Shown piece after piece: positions 45,547 to 55,112 of a stretch of 64,000 nt of DNA. The stretch is from NCBI GenBank assembly GCA_934096015.1, contig CAKOLD010000001.1:32628-96627 (forward strand), written 5' to 3'. How positions within the stretch are numbered: the first letter of the stretch is position 1; each line of letters starts with the position of its first letter. Position numbers and translations under genes: made by a program. Origin of the DNA: an uncultured Bacilli bacterium. Lineage in GTDB: Bacteria; Bacillota_I; Bacilli_A; RF39; UBA660. The notes beneath the pieces are model-generated. The model made no database searches and was not told where the DNA came from. It saw only the letters and a list, made by a program, of their open reading frames with translations.

Positions 45547-47409
45547 ATGAAATATGATGTAATAGTAGTAGGAGGCGGACATGCTGGATGCGAAGCAGCA
45601 CATGCCACTAGTAAAATGGGATTAAAAACCGCTTTAATAACTGCAAATAAAAAAAATATAGCTGATATGCCATGTAATCCTTCAATAGGGGGTACTGCAA
45701 AAGGTATAGTTGTTCGAGAAATTGACGCACTTGGCGGTTTAATGGGAAAAATAGCTGACAGAAGCCATATTCAAATAAAAATGTTAAATAACAGTAAAGG
45801 ACCAGCAGTAAGATCATTAAGAGCCCAAGCAGATAAAATTACTTATCCAAAATTAATGTTTGAAGCTTTAGAACAAACAAAGAATTTAGATATTATAGAA
45901 TCTATGGTAGAAAATTTAATTATAGAAAATGGAAAAATAGTTGGAATAAAAACGGAGAATAATATTGAATATTTGTGCAAATCTTTAATTTTAACAACAG
46001 GGACTTATTTACGCAGTAAAATACTAATAGGAGATTATTCTAAAGAAGAAGGGCCCCATGGTGAAAGAAGAAGTAATAATTTAAGTAATAATTTAAAAGA
46101 GTTAGGTTTTGAAATTCAAAGACTAAAAACTGGTACTCCGCAAAGACTTGATAAAAATAGTATTAATTTTAAACTATTAAAAGAAGAAAAAGGAGACTCT
46201 CAATACTGGACCTATAGTTTTGATGATAAACCAACATATGATATAGATAAACAAGAAAGCTGTTATTTAGTTTACACTAATGAAAAAACTCATAAAATAA
46301 TTAATGAAAATTTATCTAGATCAGCTATGTACGGTGGTTATGCTGAAGGAATAGGCCCTCGATATTGTCCTTCAATAGAAGATAAAATAGTAAGATTTAA
46401 AGACAAAGAAAGACATCAACTTTTTTTAGAACCTGAGAGTAGATACTATGATGACATATACCTTCAAGGTTTTTCAACAAGTATGCCAATAGACGTTCAA
46501 GAACAAATGGTTCATAGTATAAAAGGTTTAGAATCAGCAAAAATATTAAAATATGCCTATGCAATTGAGTATGATGCCATTAATCCCCTTCAATTAAAAC
46601 CTACACTTGAAACAAAAATAATAGATGGCCTTTTTACCGCTGGGCAAATAAATGGTACAAGTGGATATGAAGAAGCTGCTGGACAAGGATTAATAGCGGG
46701 AATTAATGCCGGTTTAAAACTATTAAACAAAAAGCAATTAGTATTAAAGAGAAATGAATCATATATAGGAGTCTTAATAGATGATTTAGTAACCAAAGGA
46801 ACGAAGGAACCTTATAGATTACTTACATCTCGCGCAGAATTTAGATTAGTTTTACGTCACGATAATGCCGATTTAAGATTAAGAAAATATGGTTACTACG
46901 CTGGATTAATTGATGAAAATCAAATGAAACGTTTAACTGAAAAAGAAAGTAATATAGAAAAAATTATTTCAGAATTAAAACAAACAAGAATTAAGCCAAG
47001 TAATGTTCCAGAATTAATAAAATCAAAAATAGAACCTTTAAAAGTAGGTACAAGTTTATTTGATTTTTTAAAAAGACCAGAAATAAAAATAATTGATTTT
47101 GTTTCCACAAATCTAATAAAACCATATGATGAAGAAATCCTAGAACAAGCTGAAATAATAGATAAATATGAAGGTTATATTGATAAAACTTATAAAGAAA
47201 TAGACAAAATGTTAAAGTTGGAAGAAAAACAGATACCTGATGATATAGATTATACAAAGATTACTAACTTGGCAAGTGAAGCAAAACAAAAATTACAAGC
47301 TGTCAGGCCTATAACAATAGCCCAAGCAACAAGAATTAGTGGAGTTAATCCATCAGATATATCAATATTAGCAATCTATTTAAAAAAGGAATATGGAAAG
47401 AATGAATAA
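45547..47409 (+). CDS. mnmG: tRNA uridine-5-carboxymethylaminomethyl modification enzyme MnmG (GidA)
   Basis: The FAD-binding partner of MnmE. The 620 residues start [20 protein letters not shown] (dinucleotide-binding site), then [37 protein letters not shown] and [20 protein letters not shown]. The ATG at 45547, following GTGAGGATA, is favoured over an ATG 24 bases upstream inside mnmE. It overlaps the rsmG start. Confidence 0.96.
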   Translation: MKYDVIVVGGGHAGCEAAHATSKMGLKTALITANKKNIADMPCNPSIGGTAKGIVVREIDALGGLMGKIADRSHIQIKMLNNSKGPAVRSLRAQADKITYPKLMFEALEQTKNLDIIESMVENLIIENGKIVGIKTENNIEYLCKSLILTTGTYLRSKILIGDYSKEEGPHGERRSNNLSNNLKELGFEIQRLKTGTPQRLDKNSINFKLLKEEKGDSQYWTYSFDDKPTYDIDKQESCYLVYTNEKTHKIINENLSRSAMYGGYAEGIGPRYCPSIEDKIVRFKDKERHQLFLEPESRYYDDIYLQGFSTSMPIDVQEQMVHSIKGLESAKILKYAYAIEYDAINPLQLKPTLETKIIDGLFTAGQINGTSGYEEAAGQGLIAGINAGLKLLNKKQLVLKRNESYIGVLIDDLVTKGTKEPYRLLTSRAEFRLVLRHDNADLRLRKYGYYAGLIDENQMKRLTEKESNIEKIISELKQTRIKPSNVPELIKSKIEPLKVGTSLFDFLKRPEIKIIDFVSTNLIKPYDEEILEQAEIIDKYEGYIDKTYKEIDKMLKLEEKQIPDDIDYTKITNLASEAKQKLQAVRPITIAQATRISGVNPSDISILAIYLKKEYGKNE

Positions 47410-48106
47410 AGATGAATTTTTAAAAGAATTAAATAAAAAGAATATAAATTTGAAAGAAAATCAAATTAATCAATTTGAAGTATTCTGTAAAGAATTATTA
47501 AATTACAATCAACATACAAATTTAACTGCAATTACTGAAACTTCTGAAGTTTATTTAAAACACTTCTTTGATTCATCATTATTAGCGACTTCTATTAACT
47601 TTAATGAAATATCCACAATGTTAGATATTGGTTGTGGAGCAGGATTTCCTGGTATTGTAATAAAAATATTATATCCTCATTTAAAACTTACACTTTTAGA
47701 TTCCAATAATAAAAAAACAAAATTTTGTCAATATATAGTAAATAAATTAAATTTAAAAGATGTAGAAATAATAAATGAAAGAGCTGAGATATACATTGAT
47801 AAAAAAAGAGAATATTATGATTTAGTAACAGCACGTGCTGTAAAAGATCTCCAAATATTAACAGAATTATCTATTCCATATGTTAAAATAAATGGCTTTT
47901 TTATAGCGATGAAATCGGATTGTAAAATAGAATTAGAAAACAGCTTAAGAGGAATAACATTACTAGGTGGAAAATATATAGAAACAAAAAAAATAGAAAA
48001 CTATATTAATTTAGGACAAAGAGAATTTATAATTATCAAAAAAATTAATAAAACCTCAATTAAGTATCCAAGAAATTATAGTAAAATAGTAAAACAACCA
48101 TTGTAA
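47393..48106 (+). CDS. rsmG: 16S rRNA (guanine-N7) methyltransferase RsmG
   Basis: RsmG methylates G527 in 16S rRNA; loss gives low-level streptomycin resistance. The 237 residues have [19 protein letters not shown], the SAM site [15 protein letters not shown] (about 77) and [14 protein letters not shown]. It overlaps mnmG by 17 bases. Two in-frame ATGs (47393, 47402) are both plausible starts. noc follows after 71 bases. Confidence 0.94.
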   Translation: MERMNKDEFLKELNKKNINLKENQINQFEVFCKELLNYNQHTNLTAITETSEVYLKHFFDSSLLATSINFNEISTMLDIGCGAGFPGIVIKILYPHLKLTLLDSNNKKTKFCQYIVNKLNLKDVEIINERAEIYIDKKREYYDLVTARAVKDLQILTELSIPYVKINGFFIAMKSDCKIELENSLRGITLLGGKYIETKKIENYINLGQREFIIIKKINKTSIKYPRNYSKIVKQPL

Positions 48107-48177
48107 TATTCTTTTAATCTTGAAAAAATCTTTAAAATAAAGTAATATTAATATAGAATAGAAAAGGGGCAGTAGAA

Positions 48178-49203
48178 ATGAAAGTTGAACCTCAAATACA
48201 ATTTATAAATGTAATGGACATTATTCCAAATAGATTTCAACCAAGACTAACTTTTGACGAAAAGGCACTTCAAGAATTAGCATCTTCAATAAAAGAACAT
48301 GGTATAATTCAACCACTTGTTTTAAGAAGATTAGGCGATAAATATGAGATAATTGCTGGAGAAAGAAGATATAAAGCATCCCAAATAGCTGGATTAAACC
48401 AAGTCCCTGCAATAATTACTCAAATGGATGATAACAAAAGTGCAGAAGTTGCCATAGTTGAAAATTTACAAAGAAAAAATTTATCAGCAATAGAAGAAGC
48501 TAAATCTTATAAAAAATTATTAGATAGAGGTTATCTAACTCAAGAAGAGTTAGCAAAAAAGATGGGAATATCTCAATCAGCTATTGCTAATAAAGTTAGA
48601 TTATTGAATTTAACCAACGAAGTTCAAAATGCATTAATAGAAGAAAAAATAAGTGAAAGACATGCCAGAAGTTTACTTCAAATAAGTGATCCAGAAAAAC
48701 AAAAAGAAATGCTAAACAAAATAATAAATGGTAGATGGACAGTAAGACAATTAGATGAAGAAATTAAAAAGATAAAACCAGTTGTTGAAAAACAACTACC
48801 TCCAGAGCCAGCTTTTGTACCATTAAAAGAAGAAAAATCTAATAATATATCTACATTGATCCAAGAAGATGATGATATGAAAGAATTGGCAAGACAGATA
48901 GAAGCCTTAAATAAATCAATAGGAATAACGTCAGATACTAACTATGAAACATTCAATATTCCAACGGCTGAAGAATTAAATAAACCAGCTACTGAAATAC
49001 CAACACTTCCTAAAAAAGAACCAATAATCGCACCATCACCAGAGCCAGTAAAGCCAAAGAAAATAGAAGTTGGAAATATAGAAAGTGCAGTTAAATCAAT
49101 AAGAGAAATAGCAAAAGAAATAGAAGAAGCAAAATTTAAAATTGAAACTGAAGAATTTGATTTTGAAGATCTTTATCAAATAATAATTAAAATTGAAAAA
49201 TAG
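48178..49203 (+). CDS. noc: Nucleoid occlusion protein Noc (ParB family)
   Basis: Noc is a CTP-dependent DNA clamp that binds NBS sites and blocks division over the chromosome. The 341 residues have the CTPase motifs GERRYKAS (61-68) and ENLQRKN (95-101), and an HTH (about 120-143) with SQSAIANKV; Gln133 and Lys139, plus ERHAR (160-164), are Noc-type rather than ParB-type residues. Position after rsmG also fits Noc. The N-terminus begins straight in the ParB fold, without the amphipathic membrane helix of B. subtilis Noc. The tail (about 225-341) is long, Pro-rich then acidic. Confidence 0.86.
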   Translation: MKVEPQIQFINVMDIIPNRFQPRLTFDEKALQELASSIKEHGIIQPLVLRRLGDKYEIIAGERRYKASQIAGLNQVPAIITQMDDNKSAEVAIVENLQRKNLSAIEEAKSYKKLLDRGYLTQEELAKKMGISQSAIANKVRLLNLTNEVQNALIEEKISERHARSLLQISDPEKQKEMLNKIINGRWTVRQLDEEIKKIKPVVEKQLPPEPAFVPLKEEKSNNISTLIQEDDDMKELARQIEALNKSIGITSDTNYETFNIPTAEELNKPATEIPTLPKKEPIIAPSPEPVKPKKIEVGNIESAVKSIREIAKEIEEAKFKIETEEFDFEDLYQIIIKIEK

Positions 49204-49226
49204 ACTAATTATTAGTCTATTTTTAT
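49197..49226. terminator. Bidirectional terminator between noc and the PBP gene
   Basis: AATAGACTAAT/ATTAGTCTATT with a short loop lies between the two converging stop codons; T-rich on the plus strand. Confidence 0.75.
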
Positions 49227-51145
49227 TGTGGTTCTGTTCCTTTAAGAAAATAGAAAACTGCACTTTTATTTCCGTCATTTGCTTGTTCACCGGTCACGGA
49301 ATCTAAAATAGTGCTAACAACATTTTGTGGAATCTCGTACCAATCTTCATCACTAGTAATATTTTTATTTGCTAAATAATTTTCCATAGTATCAACCCAA
49401 ATATTTTTTGTGATTTTAGAATATTTACTATTTAAGTTTTCATTATTATCATTTCCAGTCCAAACCAAAGTTAAGGCTTTTTTATTATACCCAACCGTCC
49501 AATAGTCATTATCAGTTGTTCCAGTTTTAATCGCATATTTGTGAGTGATTTTTGGAGAAATTGATAAAACAGTAGGAGCATTGTAACTTATAAAAGACCT
49601 GTTATACGTATTAGTCATCATTTCATTTAATATATAAACATAATTAGTATTTAATATAATTTCCTTCTCATTCTTTTTTTCATATATTACATTTCCATTA
49701 GAATTTTCTATTTTACGAATTAAATAAAGATCTTTTTTTTCTCCTCCACTAGCTAAAGTAGTATAAGCTTCAGCATAATCAAACATATTTAATTCTGTAG
49801 CTCCCAATGCTAAACTTGGAACCGCACTTACTTTTTCATTTAAACCACATTGCTTTAATGTGTTTACTAGAGTTTCTTCTCCTAAAAACAAATGAGTTTT
49901 AACTGCATAAATATTATCTGAATAAGCAAGAGCAGCAGCCATTGTAATATCACTATTGGCATAACTATTTGCAAAATTTGTTGGAGAGTACGTTTTATTA
50001 TCGGAAAAAACAAAAGTAGTTTCTTCACTTTTAAAAGTACTAGCAGAAGTCATGTTTTGTTCCAATGCTGAATAATATAAAAAAGGTTTAATAGTGGAAC
50101 CAACCTGTCTTTTACTTGATGTAACTCTGTTATATTGACTGATAGAATAATCTCTACCGCCAGCTAAGGCAATAACTTTTCCACTTTCGGGTTCTATCAT
50201 TATACTTGCAACTTGTGTGTCATCATCCAACATATTATTGTCAATAGCATTTTCTAAATTAGTTTGAGCTTCTAAATCCAAGTTAGTATATATTTTTAAT
50301 CCTCCAGAATCTATTAAAGATTTAGAAATAGTTTTAATATCATTTAATTCTTTCATAACAGCATCTTGATAATATAATAAAGTTTTTAAATTATTGGAAT
50401 CTCTTTTACCATAAATTTCTAATTTATTAGTAAATAAACTTTTAACTTCATTTTCTTGTAACATATCGTTATTAACCATGCTTGCGGCTACAATTTTTGC
50501 TCGCTTTACTGCATTATCATAGTTTGTTACTGGATTAAAATTACTAGGATTTTTTGGAATTCCAGCCAACATTATTGCTTCTTCTAAACTTAAATCTTTA
50601 GCGTGTTTATTAAAGTAAAAATTACTTGCGGATTCAATTCCATAATTTCCTTGACCAAAGTTAATAGTATTTAAATAACCTTCCAATATCTCATCTTTTG
50701 TATAATGCATTTCTAATTCTAAAGTTAAAAATGCCTCTTCAATTTTTCTATTCCAATTTTGATCAAAATCTAAAAATAAATTTTTAACATATTGTTGACT
50801 AATCGTAGAAGCACCTTGAACAATAGATTTATTTTTTATATTTAAAGCCATCGCTTTTACAATTCTCAAATAATCAAACCCTAAATGTTTATAAAAATAT
50901 TTATCTTCAGTAGCAATAACAGCATTTTTTACATCATCACTAATTTCATCCAAATTAACCCATTTATTTGAACTAGATCCTTGATAAACAATACTATCAT
51001 TATTATCAAGGATTTGTATAGCGTTTCCACTTTTAATATTAATAGAAGGTGTAAAATATGCATAAATATATAAACTAGACATAATTACTATTCCAATTAT
51101 AAATAACCACAAACAAATTTTAATAAAAGTTTTAAAAAATTTCAA
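49223..51145 (-). CDS. Class A penicillin-binding protein (PBP1a type)
   Basis: It polymerises glycan and crosslinks peptides outside the membrane. The 640 residues have one N-terminal helix (about 5-27), a GT51 transglycosylase with EDKYFYKHLGFD (Glu, about 80) and GASTISQQYVKNLFL, and a transpeptidase with GSTIKPF (SxxK Ser, about 346), SDN (about 410) and KTGT (about 537). The TTG at 51145 is preferred, with GGTGA five bases before it; a TTG at 51157 overlaps this site. It is one of few right-arm genes on the minus strand. Confidence 0.93.
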   Translation of the reverse strand: MKFFKTFIKICLWLFIIGIVIMSSLYIYAYFTPSINIKSGNAIQILDNNDSIVYQGSSSNKWVNLDEISDDVKNAVIATEDKYFYKHLGFDYLRIVKAMALNIKNKSIVQGASTISQQYVKNLFLDFDQNWNRKIEEAFLTLELEMHYTKDEILEGYLNTINFGQGNYGIESASNFYFNKHAKDLSLEEAIMLAGIPKNPSNFNPVTNYDNAVKRAKIVAASMVNNDMLQENEVKSLFTNKLEIYGKRDSNNLKTLLYYQDAVMKELNDIKTISKSLIDSGGLKIYTNLDLEAQTNLENAIDNNMLDDDTQVASIMIEPESGKVIALAGGRDYSISQYNRVTSSKRQVGSTIKPFLYYSALEQNMTSASTFKSEETTFVFSDNKTYSPTNFANSYANSDITMAAALAYSDNIYAVKTHLFLGEETLVNTLKQCGLNEKVSAVPSLALGATELNMFDYAEAYTTLASGGEKKDLYLIRKIENSNGNVIYEKKNEKEIILNTNYVYILNEMMTNTYNRSFISYNAPTVLSISPKITHKYAIKTGTTDNDYWTVGYNKKALTLVWTGNDNNENLNSKYSKITKNIWVDTMENYLANKNITSDEDWYEIPQNVVSTILDSVTGEQANDGNKSAVFYFLKGTEPQ

Positions 51146-51233
51146 AGATATCACCAAAATTATTATGTATAAAAAAAATATAATTATAAGTGAAAAACAA
51201 AAGAAGTTATGTTATTATATCTCTGGTGATTGT

Positions 51234-51578
51234 ATGTCTAAAATAGATTTAATTGTTTACAACAATGAAAAAAAAGAACTTCAAATATTACAAAAGGAAT
51301 ATAAAGTATTAGCAAATAATATATATTTTGAACACGAAAACACAAAATATCATTATAATAAAGAAAAACAAAAATTAAAATATAGAACTTTAAATGAACA
51401 AATAATATTAGATTTTAAAAATAAACAGTGTAAAATCACTTTACTTAATCCAAGTAATGAATTAGTAGTAAATTTAGAAAATGTAAACATTAATATTAAA
51501 GATAATGTACACACTATAGAATACCAAAATGAATATGAAGAAAATACTAAAAGAAAAATAAAAATTACTTTATATTGA
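51234..51578 (+). CDS. Small protein, possibly DUF1934/YwiB-like
   Basis: The 114-residue protein is mostly beta strands, with alternating hydrophobic and polar residues, no signal peptide and no membrane helix. The closing pattern HTIEYQNEYEENTKRKIKIT resembles the C-terminus of YwiB (DUF1934, calycin-like). YwiB commonly lies next to argS or rpoE, and rpoE follows here, which supports the guess. The ATG at 51234 follows TGGTGATTG; upstream in-frame ATG at 51165 has no site. I am only moderately sure of the family. Confidence 0.6.
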   Translation: MSKIDLIVYNNEKKELQILQKEYKVLANNIYFEHENTKYHYNKEKQKLKYRTLNEQIILDFKNKQCKITLLNPSNELVVNLENVNINIKDNVHTIEYQNEYEENTKRKIKITLY

Positions 51579-51602
51579 CAAACTAAAAACATATGATAAA
51601 AT
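51575..51602 (+). promoter_or_regulatory. Promoter of rpoE
   Basis: TTGACA, 16 bases, TAAAAT. The -35 overlaps the stop of the preceding small gene. Confidence 0.7.
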
Positions 51603-51676
51603 TATACTTGTTTAAAAAGTGTGTATCATACCAAATATGAGATTCATATAATGTTTTAGATATTTAGGAGGATATT

Positions 51677-52105
51677 ATGAAATTAGATATAGATAAAGAA
51701 AAATTAGAACAAATGTCATATGATGACGTTGCCTATTTAATATTAAAAAACAAGAAAGATAAAATGAAAATTCAAGACTTGTTTAAAACAGTTATAGAAG
51801 TTATGGAACTTCCTCAATCAAATTTTGAAAACCATATAGGTGATTTTTTTGAGATGCTTTCAACAGACCAAAGATTTTTAATGTTAGAACAAGGTTATTG
51901 GGATTTAAAAGAAAATCATAAAACAAAACTAGTTATCGACGAAGATGAAGATTTAGAAGAAGAAGTAAAAGAAGAAATAGAGGAAGCTGAAATCGAAGAA
52001 GATATAAACTATGATGATGAATTAGTAGACGACGATGATGCAGAAGATGATTTAAAAGATTTGGTAGTCATAGATGATGATACAGAAGAAACAGATAATA
52101 TGTAG
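51677..52105 (+). CDS. rpoE: RNA polymerase delta subunit
   Basis: Delta helps recycle RNA polymerase and raises its sensitivity to initiating NTP levels. The 142 residues have the folded HARE-HTH domain (about 1-90: SYDDVAYLILKNKKDKMKIQ, QRFLMLEQGYWDLKENH) and a very acidic disordered tail (about 92-142). AGGAGGATA precedes the ATG. A hairpin AACAGAT/ATCTGTT plus T run over its stop (52090-52118) separates it from prfA. Confidence 0.93.
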   Translation: MKLDIDKEKLEQMSYDDVAYLILKNKKDKMKIQDLFKTVIEVMELPQSNFENHIGDFFEMLSTDQRFLMLEQGYWDLKENHKTKLVIDEDEDLEEEVKEEIEEAEIEEDINYDDELVDDDDAEDDLKDLVVIDDDTEETDNM

Positions 52106-52118
52106 CATCTGTTTTTTT
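52090..52118 (+). terminator. Terminator of rpoE
   Basis: AACAGAT/ATCTGTT with a ten-base loop followed by a run of T; prfA starts 16 bases on. Confidence 0.65.
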
Positions 52119-52133
52119 AAATAAGGAGGAACT

Positions 52134-53189
52134 ATGAGAGAAAGGTTAGAAATTATTGAAAATCGTTTTAAAGAACTGAATGAAGAATTAATGGATCCAG
52201 AGGTTTTAAATAATTATCAAAAAATGAAAAAATTATCTAAAGAACGCAGTGATTTAGAAGAAATTATAAAGGAATACAACGAATTAAAAAAATTAGATCA
52301 AGATATAAAAGAATTAAAAGAAATGCAAAATGATCCAGAAATGGCAGATATGGTAGGAGAAGAATTAGCATCCTCTCTCGAAAAACAAAAAGATTTAGAA
52401 AAATCATTAGAAATTTTATTAATTCCAAAAGATGAAAATGATGGTAAAAATATAATAATGGAAATAAGAGGAGCTGCTGGCGGAGATGAAGCAAACATTT
52501 TTGCTGGAGACTTATTTAGAATGTATTCAAAGTATGCAGAAAGAAATAATTGGAAAATTGAAATTACAAATTCTGTAGAAGGATCTAGTGGAGGATATTC
52601 ACAAATCGAATTTTCTATCAAAGGTGATAACGTTTACTCTAAATTAAAATTTGAAAGTGGTTCTCATAGAGTTCAACGTGTACCAGAAACAGAAACTCAA
52701 GGAAGAATCCACACATCAACAGCAACAGTGTTAGTTATGCCAGAAGCAGAAGATATAGATTTTGAACTTGATATGAGTGAGATCAGAATAGACATTACAA
52801 GAAGTAGTGGATGTGGAGGTCAAGGAGTAAATACAACGGACTCAGCTGTAAGATTAACTCATATACCAACAGGAATCATAGTATATTCTCAAACAGAACG
52901 TAGTCAAATAAAAAATAAAGAAAAAGCAATTCAGATTATGAAAACAAGACTTTATAATAAAAAATTAGAGGAGCAACAAGAAAAGGAAGGCGCAGAAAGA
53001 AAAATTAAAATAGGAACAGGCGATCGTTCTGAAAAAATTAGAACATATAATTATCCTCAAAATCGTGTTACGGACCATCGAATAAATTTTAGCGTGATGG
53101 AACTTGATAGAGTAATGGAAGGACATTTAGAAGCTATAATAGAAGCCTTAATAACAGAAGATCAAAGGATTAAATTAGAAGGAAAATAA
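52134..53189 (+). CDS. prfA: Peptide chain release factor 1
   Basis: RF1 ends translation at UAA and UAG. The 351 residues have the coiled N-terminal domain, the codon-recognition PET in RVQRVPETETQG (PxT motif, about 184), the catalytic GGQ in SSGCGGQGVNTTDSAVRLTH (about 226) and the C-terminal domain. AAGGAGGAA precedes the ATG. prmC, its methyltransferase, follows with a one-base overlap. RF1 being intact matters for reading the metG TAA. Confidence 0.97.
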   Translation: MRERLEIIENRFKELNEELMDPEVLNNYQKMKKLSKERSDLEEIIKEYNELKKLDQDIKELKEMQNDPEMADMVGEELASSLEKQKDLEKSLEILLIPKDENDGKNIIMEIRGAAGGDEANIFAGDLFRMYSKYAERNNWKIEITNSVEGSSGGYSQIEFSIKGDNVYSKLKFESGSHRVQRVPETETQGRIHTSTATVLVMPEAEDIDFELDMSEIRIDITRSSGCGGQGVNTTDSAVRLTHIPTGIIVYSQTERSQIKNKEKAIQIMKTRLYNKKLEEQQEKEGAERKIKIGTGDRSEKIRTYNYPQNRVTDHRINFSVMELDRVMEGHLEAIIEALITEDQRIKLEGK

Positions 53190-53899
53190 TGGATGCTACT
53201 GAAAAAGTAATAATAGAAAAATATGGAGAAAAAGCTTTAGAAAAATATAAAAAGAAAAATTATCCACTTCAATACGTTTTAGGAAATGTAAACTTTTATG
53301 GATATGATTTCTTAGTGAATAAAAATGTTTTAATACCAAGATTTGAAACAGAATTATTAATAGAAAAAACAATAAATTATTTAAAAAAATATAACATATT
53401 AAATCCAAATATCTTAGAAGTTGGAACAGGATCAGGTTGTATAGCAATTACACTAAAAAAATATTTTCCAACATCCACCATTGATGCCATAGATATCAGT
53501 AAAAAAGCTCTAAAAGTAGCAACCAAAAATGCTGATCTTAATAACGTAAATATAAATTTTTATAAAAAAGACATAAATAAATTTTCTAATAATCAAAAAT
53601 ATGATCTGATAATTAGTAATCCCCCATATTTAAAAAAAAGTGATGAAGTTTCTAAAAATACTAAATATGAACCAAAAAAAGCCCTATACGCTAAAGATAA
53701 AGGATTACAATTTTATAAAATAATAATAAATAAACTTAAACATAATTTAAATAATAAATTTATAATTGCTTTTGAAATAGGAATTGATCAAGGAGAATAT
53801 CTTAAAGAATATGCCAAAAATCAGTTTCCATATTCTACAATCTTAGTTGAAAAAGACTATTCAAATAGAGATAGATATCTTTTCATTATAAATGAATAA
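53189..53899 (+). CDS. prmC: Release factor glutamine methyltransferase PrmC
   Basis: PrmC methylates the Gln of the GGQ motif in release factors. The 236 residues have PLQYVLGNVNFYG, LIPRFETELLIE, the SAM site ILEVGTGSGCIAI (about 72) and the catalytic IISNPPYLKK (about 140). It is shorter than usual (~280) because much of the N-terminal helical domain is missing. TAATG overlap couples it to prfA. Confidence 0.94.
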   Translation: MDATEKVIIEKYGEKALEKYKKKNYPLQYVLGNVNFYGYDFLVNKNVLIPRFETELLIEKTINYLKKYNILNPNILEVGTGSGCIAITLKKYFPTSTIDAIDISKKALKVATKNADLNNVNINFYKKDINKFSNNQKYDLIISNPPYLKKSDEVSKNTKYEPKKALYAKDKGLQFYKIIINKLKHNLNNKFIIAFEIGIDQGEYLKEYAKNQFPYSTILVEKDYSNRDRYLFIINE

Positions 53900-53947
53900 A
53901 ATTTTTAAATACTACCCAATATTAATTTAGAAAGGTAGTGTTTTTTT

Positions 53948-54469
53948 ATAAAAAAAATAATAATAATTACTTCCATAATAATATCATTTTTAGTAATCAC
54001 AAAAAAAGAAACTGAAATTAAAATACCAATAGAATCAATAAGAATCAGGATAATAGCCAATAGTAATAGTGTTGACGATCAAAATATAAAATTAAAAGTC
54101 AAAAATAGCATAGAAAAATATTTATATTCATTAACACAAAATAGCAATTCATTAGAAGAAACAAGAGAAATTATAAAAAGTAATATAAATAATATAGATG
54201 AATTAACAAGAAAAACTTTAAAAGAAAATAATTTTAAAACAAATTACACAATAAAATATGGATTAAATTATTTTCCCAAAAAGGAATATAAAGGAGTTAA
54301 TTATTCTGAAGGAAATTATGAATCACTAGTAATAATTCTTGGAGAAGGAAATGGAGAAAATTGGTGGTGTGTTTTATTTCCTCCACTTTGTATGATAGAT
54401 GCAGAAGAAAATCAAAGTGAAGTTGAATATAAATTTATTGTTGAAAAAATAATTAAGCATTTTATGTGA
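53948..54469 (+). CDS. spoIIR: Stage II sporulation protein R (SpoIIR), non-standard ATA start
   Basis: SpoIIR is secreted from the forespore and triggers SpoIIGA to activate sigma-E. The open frame gives 173 residues: a hydrophobic signal (MKKIIIITSIIISFLVI if ATA initiates), SIRIRIIANSNSVDDQNIKL, and the family hallmark GENWWCVLFPPLCMID (about 136). No ATG, GTG or TTG exists in frame before the conserved part; ATA at 53948 lies 7-8 bases after AAAGGTAGTG, a normal ribosome-site distance. Either ATA is used, or a point change or a T-run length error has removed the start. Position after prmC matches many spore formers. Confidence 0.88.
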   Translation: MKKIIIITSIIISFLVITKKETEIKIPIESIRIRIIANSNSVDDQNIKLKVKNSIEKYLYSLTQNSNSLEETREIIKSNINNIDELTRKTLKENNFKTNYTIKYGLNYFPKKEYKGVNYSEGNYESLVIILGEGNGENWWCVLFPPLCMIDAEENQSEVEYKFIVEKIIKHFM

Positions 54470-54500
54470 AAATCATAATAGAATTAAATAGGAGGAATAC

Positions 54501-55040
54501 ATGAAAGAATTTTTTCTTCTATTTTTAATTGCTATTGGATTAAGCATGGATGCTTTTTCTCTTTCTTTAGGATTTGGTACCTTAAATATGAATAGCAAAC
54601 AAATCATAAGAGCAAGCATCTCAGTAGGAATTTTTCATTTTTTAATGCCGCTAATTGGATTAAGTATTGGGAGTTATTTAATAGAAATCTTAAAATTAAA
54701 TTCCAATTTTATAATGGGTATCATTTTATTATTCATATCTTTAGAAATGTTAATTGAACTTTTTCAAAAAAAAGAATCAAAATTAACCAAATCTTTTATG
54801 GGAGTAATTCTTTTTTCTTTTAGTGTTAGTTTAGATGCTTTTTCTATAGGAATAGGATTAGAAGCAATAACTAACAATTATATTTTATCTTCATTTATAT
54901 TTTCTATCGTTAGTTTTTCTTTCACGTTCCTAGGTTTACTGCTAGGAAAATATTCCATAAAATATCTTGGAAAATATGCTCAAATTATTGGAATAATTCT
55001 CTTATTTGCAATAGCCATTGTAAATTTATGTCAAATTTAA
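54501..55040 (+). CDS. mntP: MntP-family manganese efflux protein
   Basis: MntP exports Mn(II). The 179 residues form about six membrane helices with the repeated signature GLSMDAFSLSLGFG (about 13) and SVSLDAFSIGIG (about 108), whose aspartates carry metal. The related YtaF sporulation protein shares the fold; location beside spoIIR, as ywlD in B. subtilis, favours MntP. AGGAGGAA precedes the ATG. No yybP-ykoY leader is visible. Confidence 0.85.
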   Translation: MKEFFLLFLIAIGLSMDAFSLSLGFGTLNMNSKQIIRASISVGIFHFLMPLIGLSIGSYLIEILKLNSNFIMGIILLFISLEMLIELFQKKESKLTKSFMGVILFSFSVSLDAFSIGIGLEAITNNYILSSFIFSIVSFSFTFLGLLLGKYSIKYLGKYAQIIGIILLFAIAIVNLCQI

Positions 55041-55112
55041 ACATGTTTAATACTATTTTTTAATTATTTATTTTATAATAAAATCAAATAAAACCTTGAA
55101 AGGAGGCATTTG

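Noticed and set aside
44752..45603. A 283-residue open frame on the minus strand
   Set aside because: It lies antisense across mnmE, which has all family motifs; the frame has no ribosome site and codes low-complexity Phe/Ser/Ile-rich sequence.
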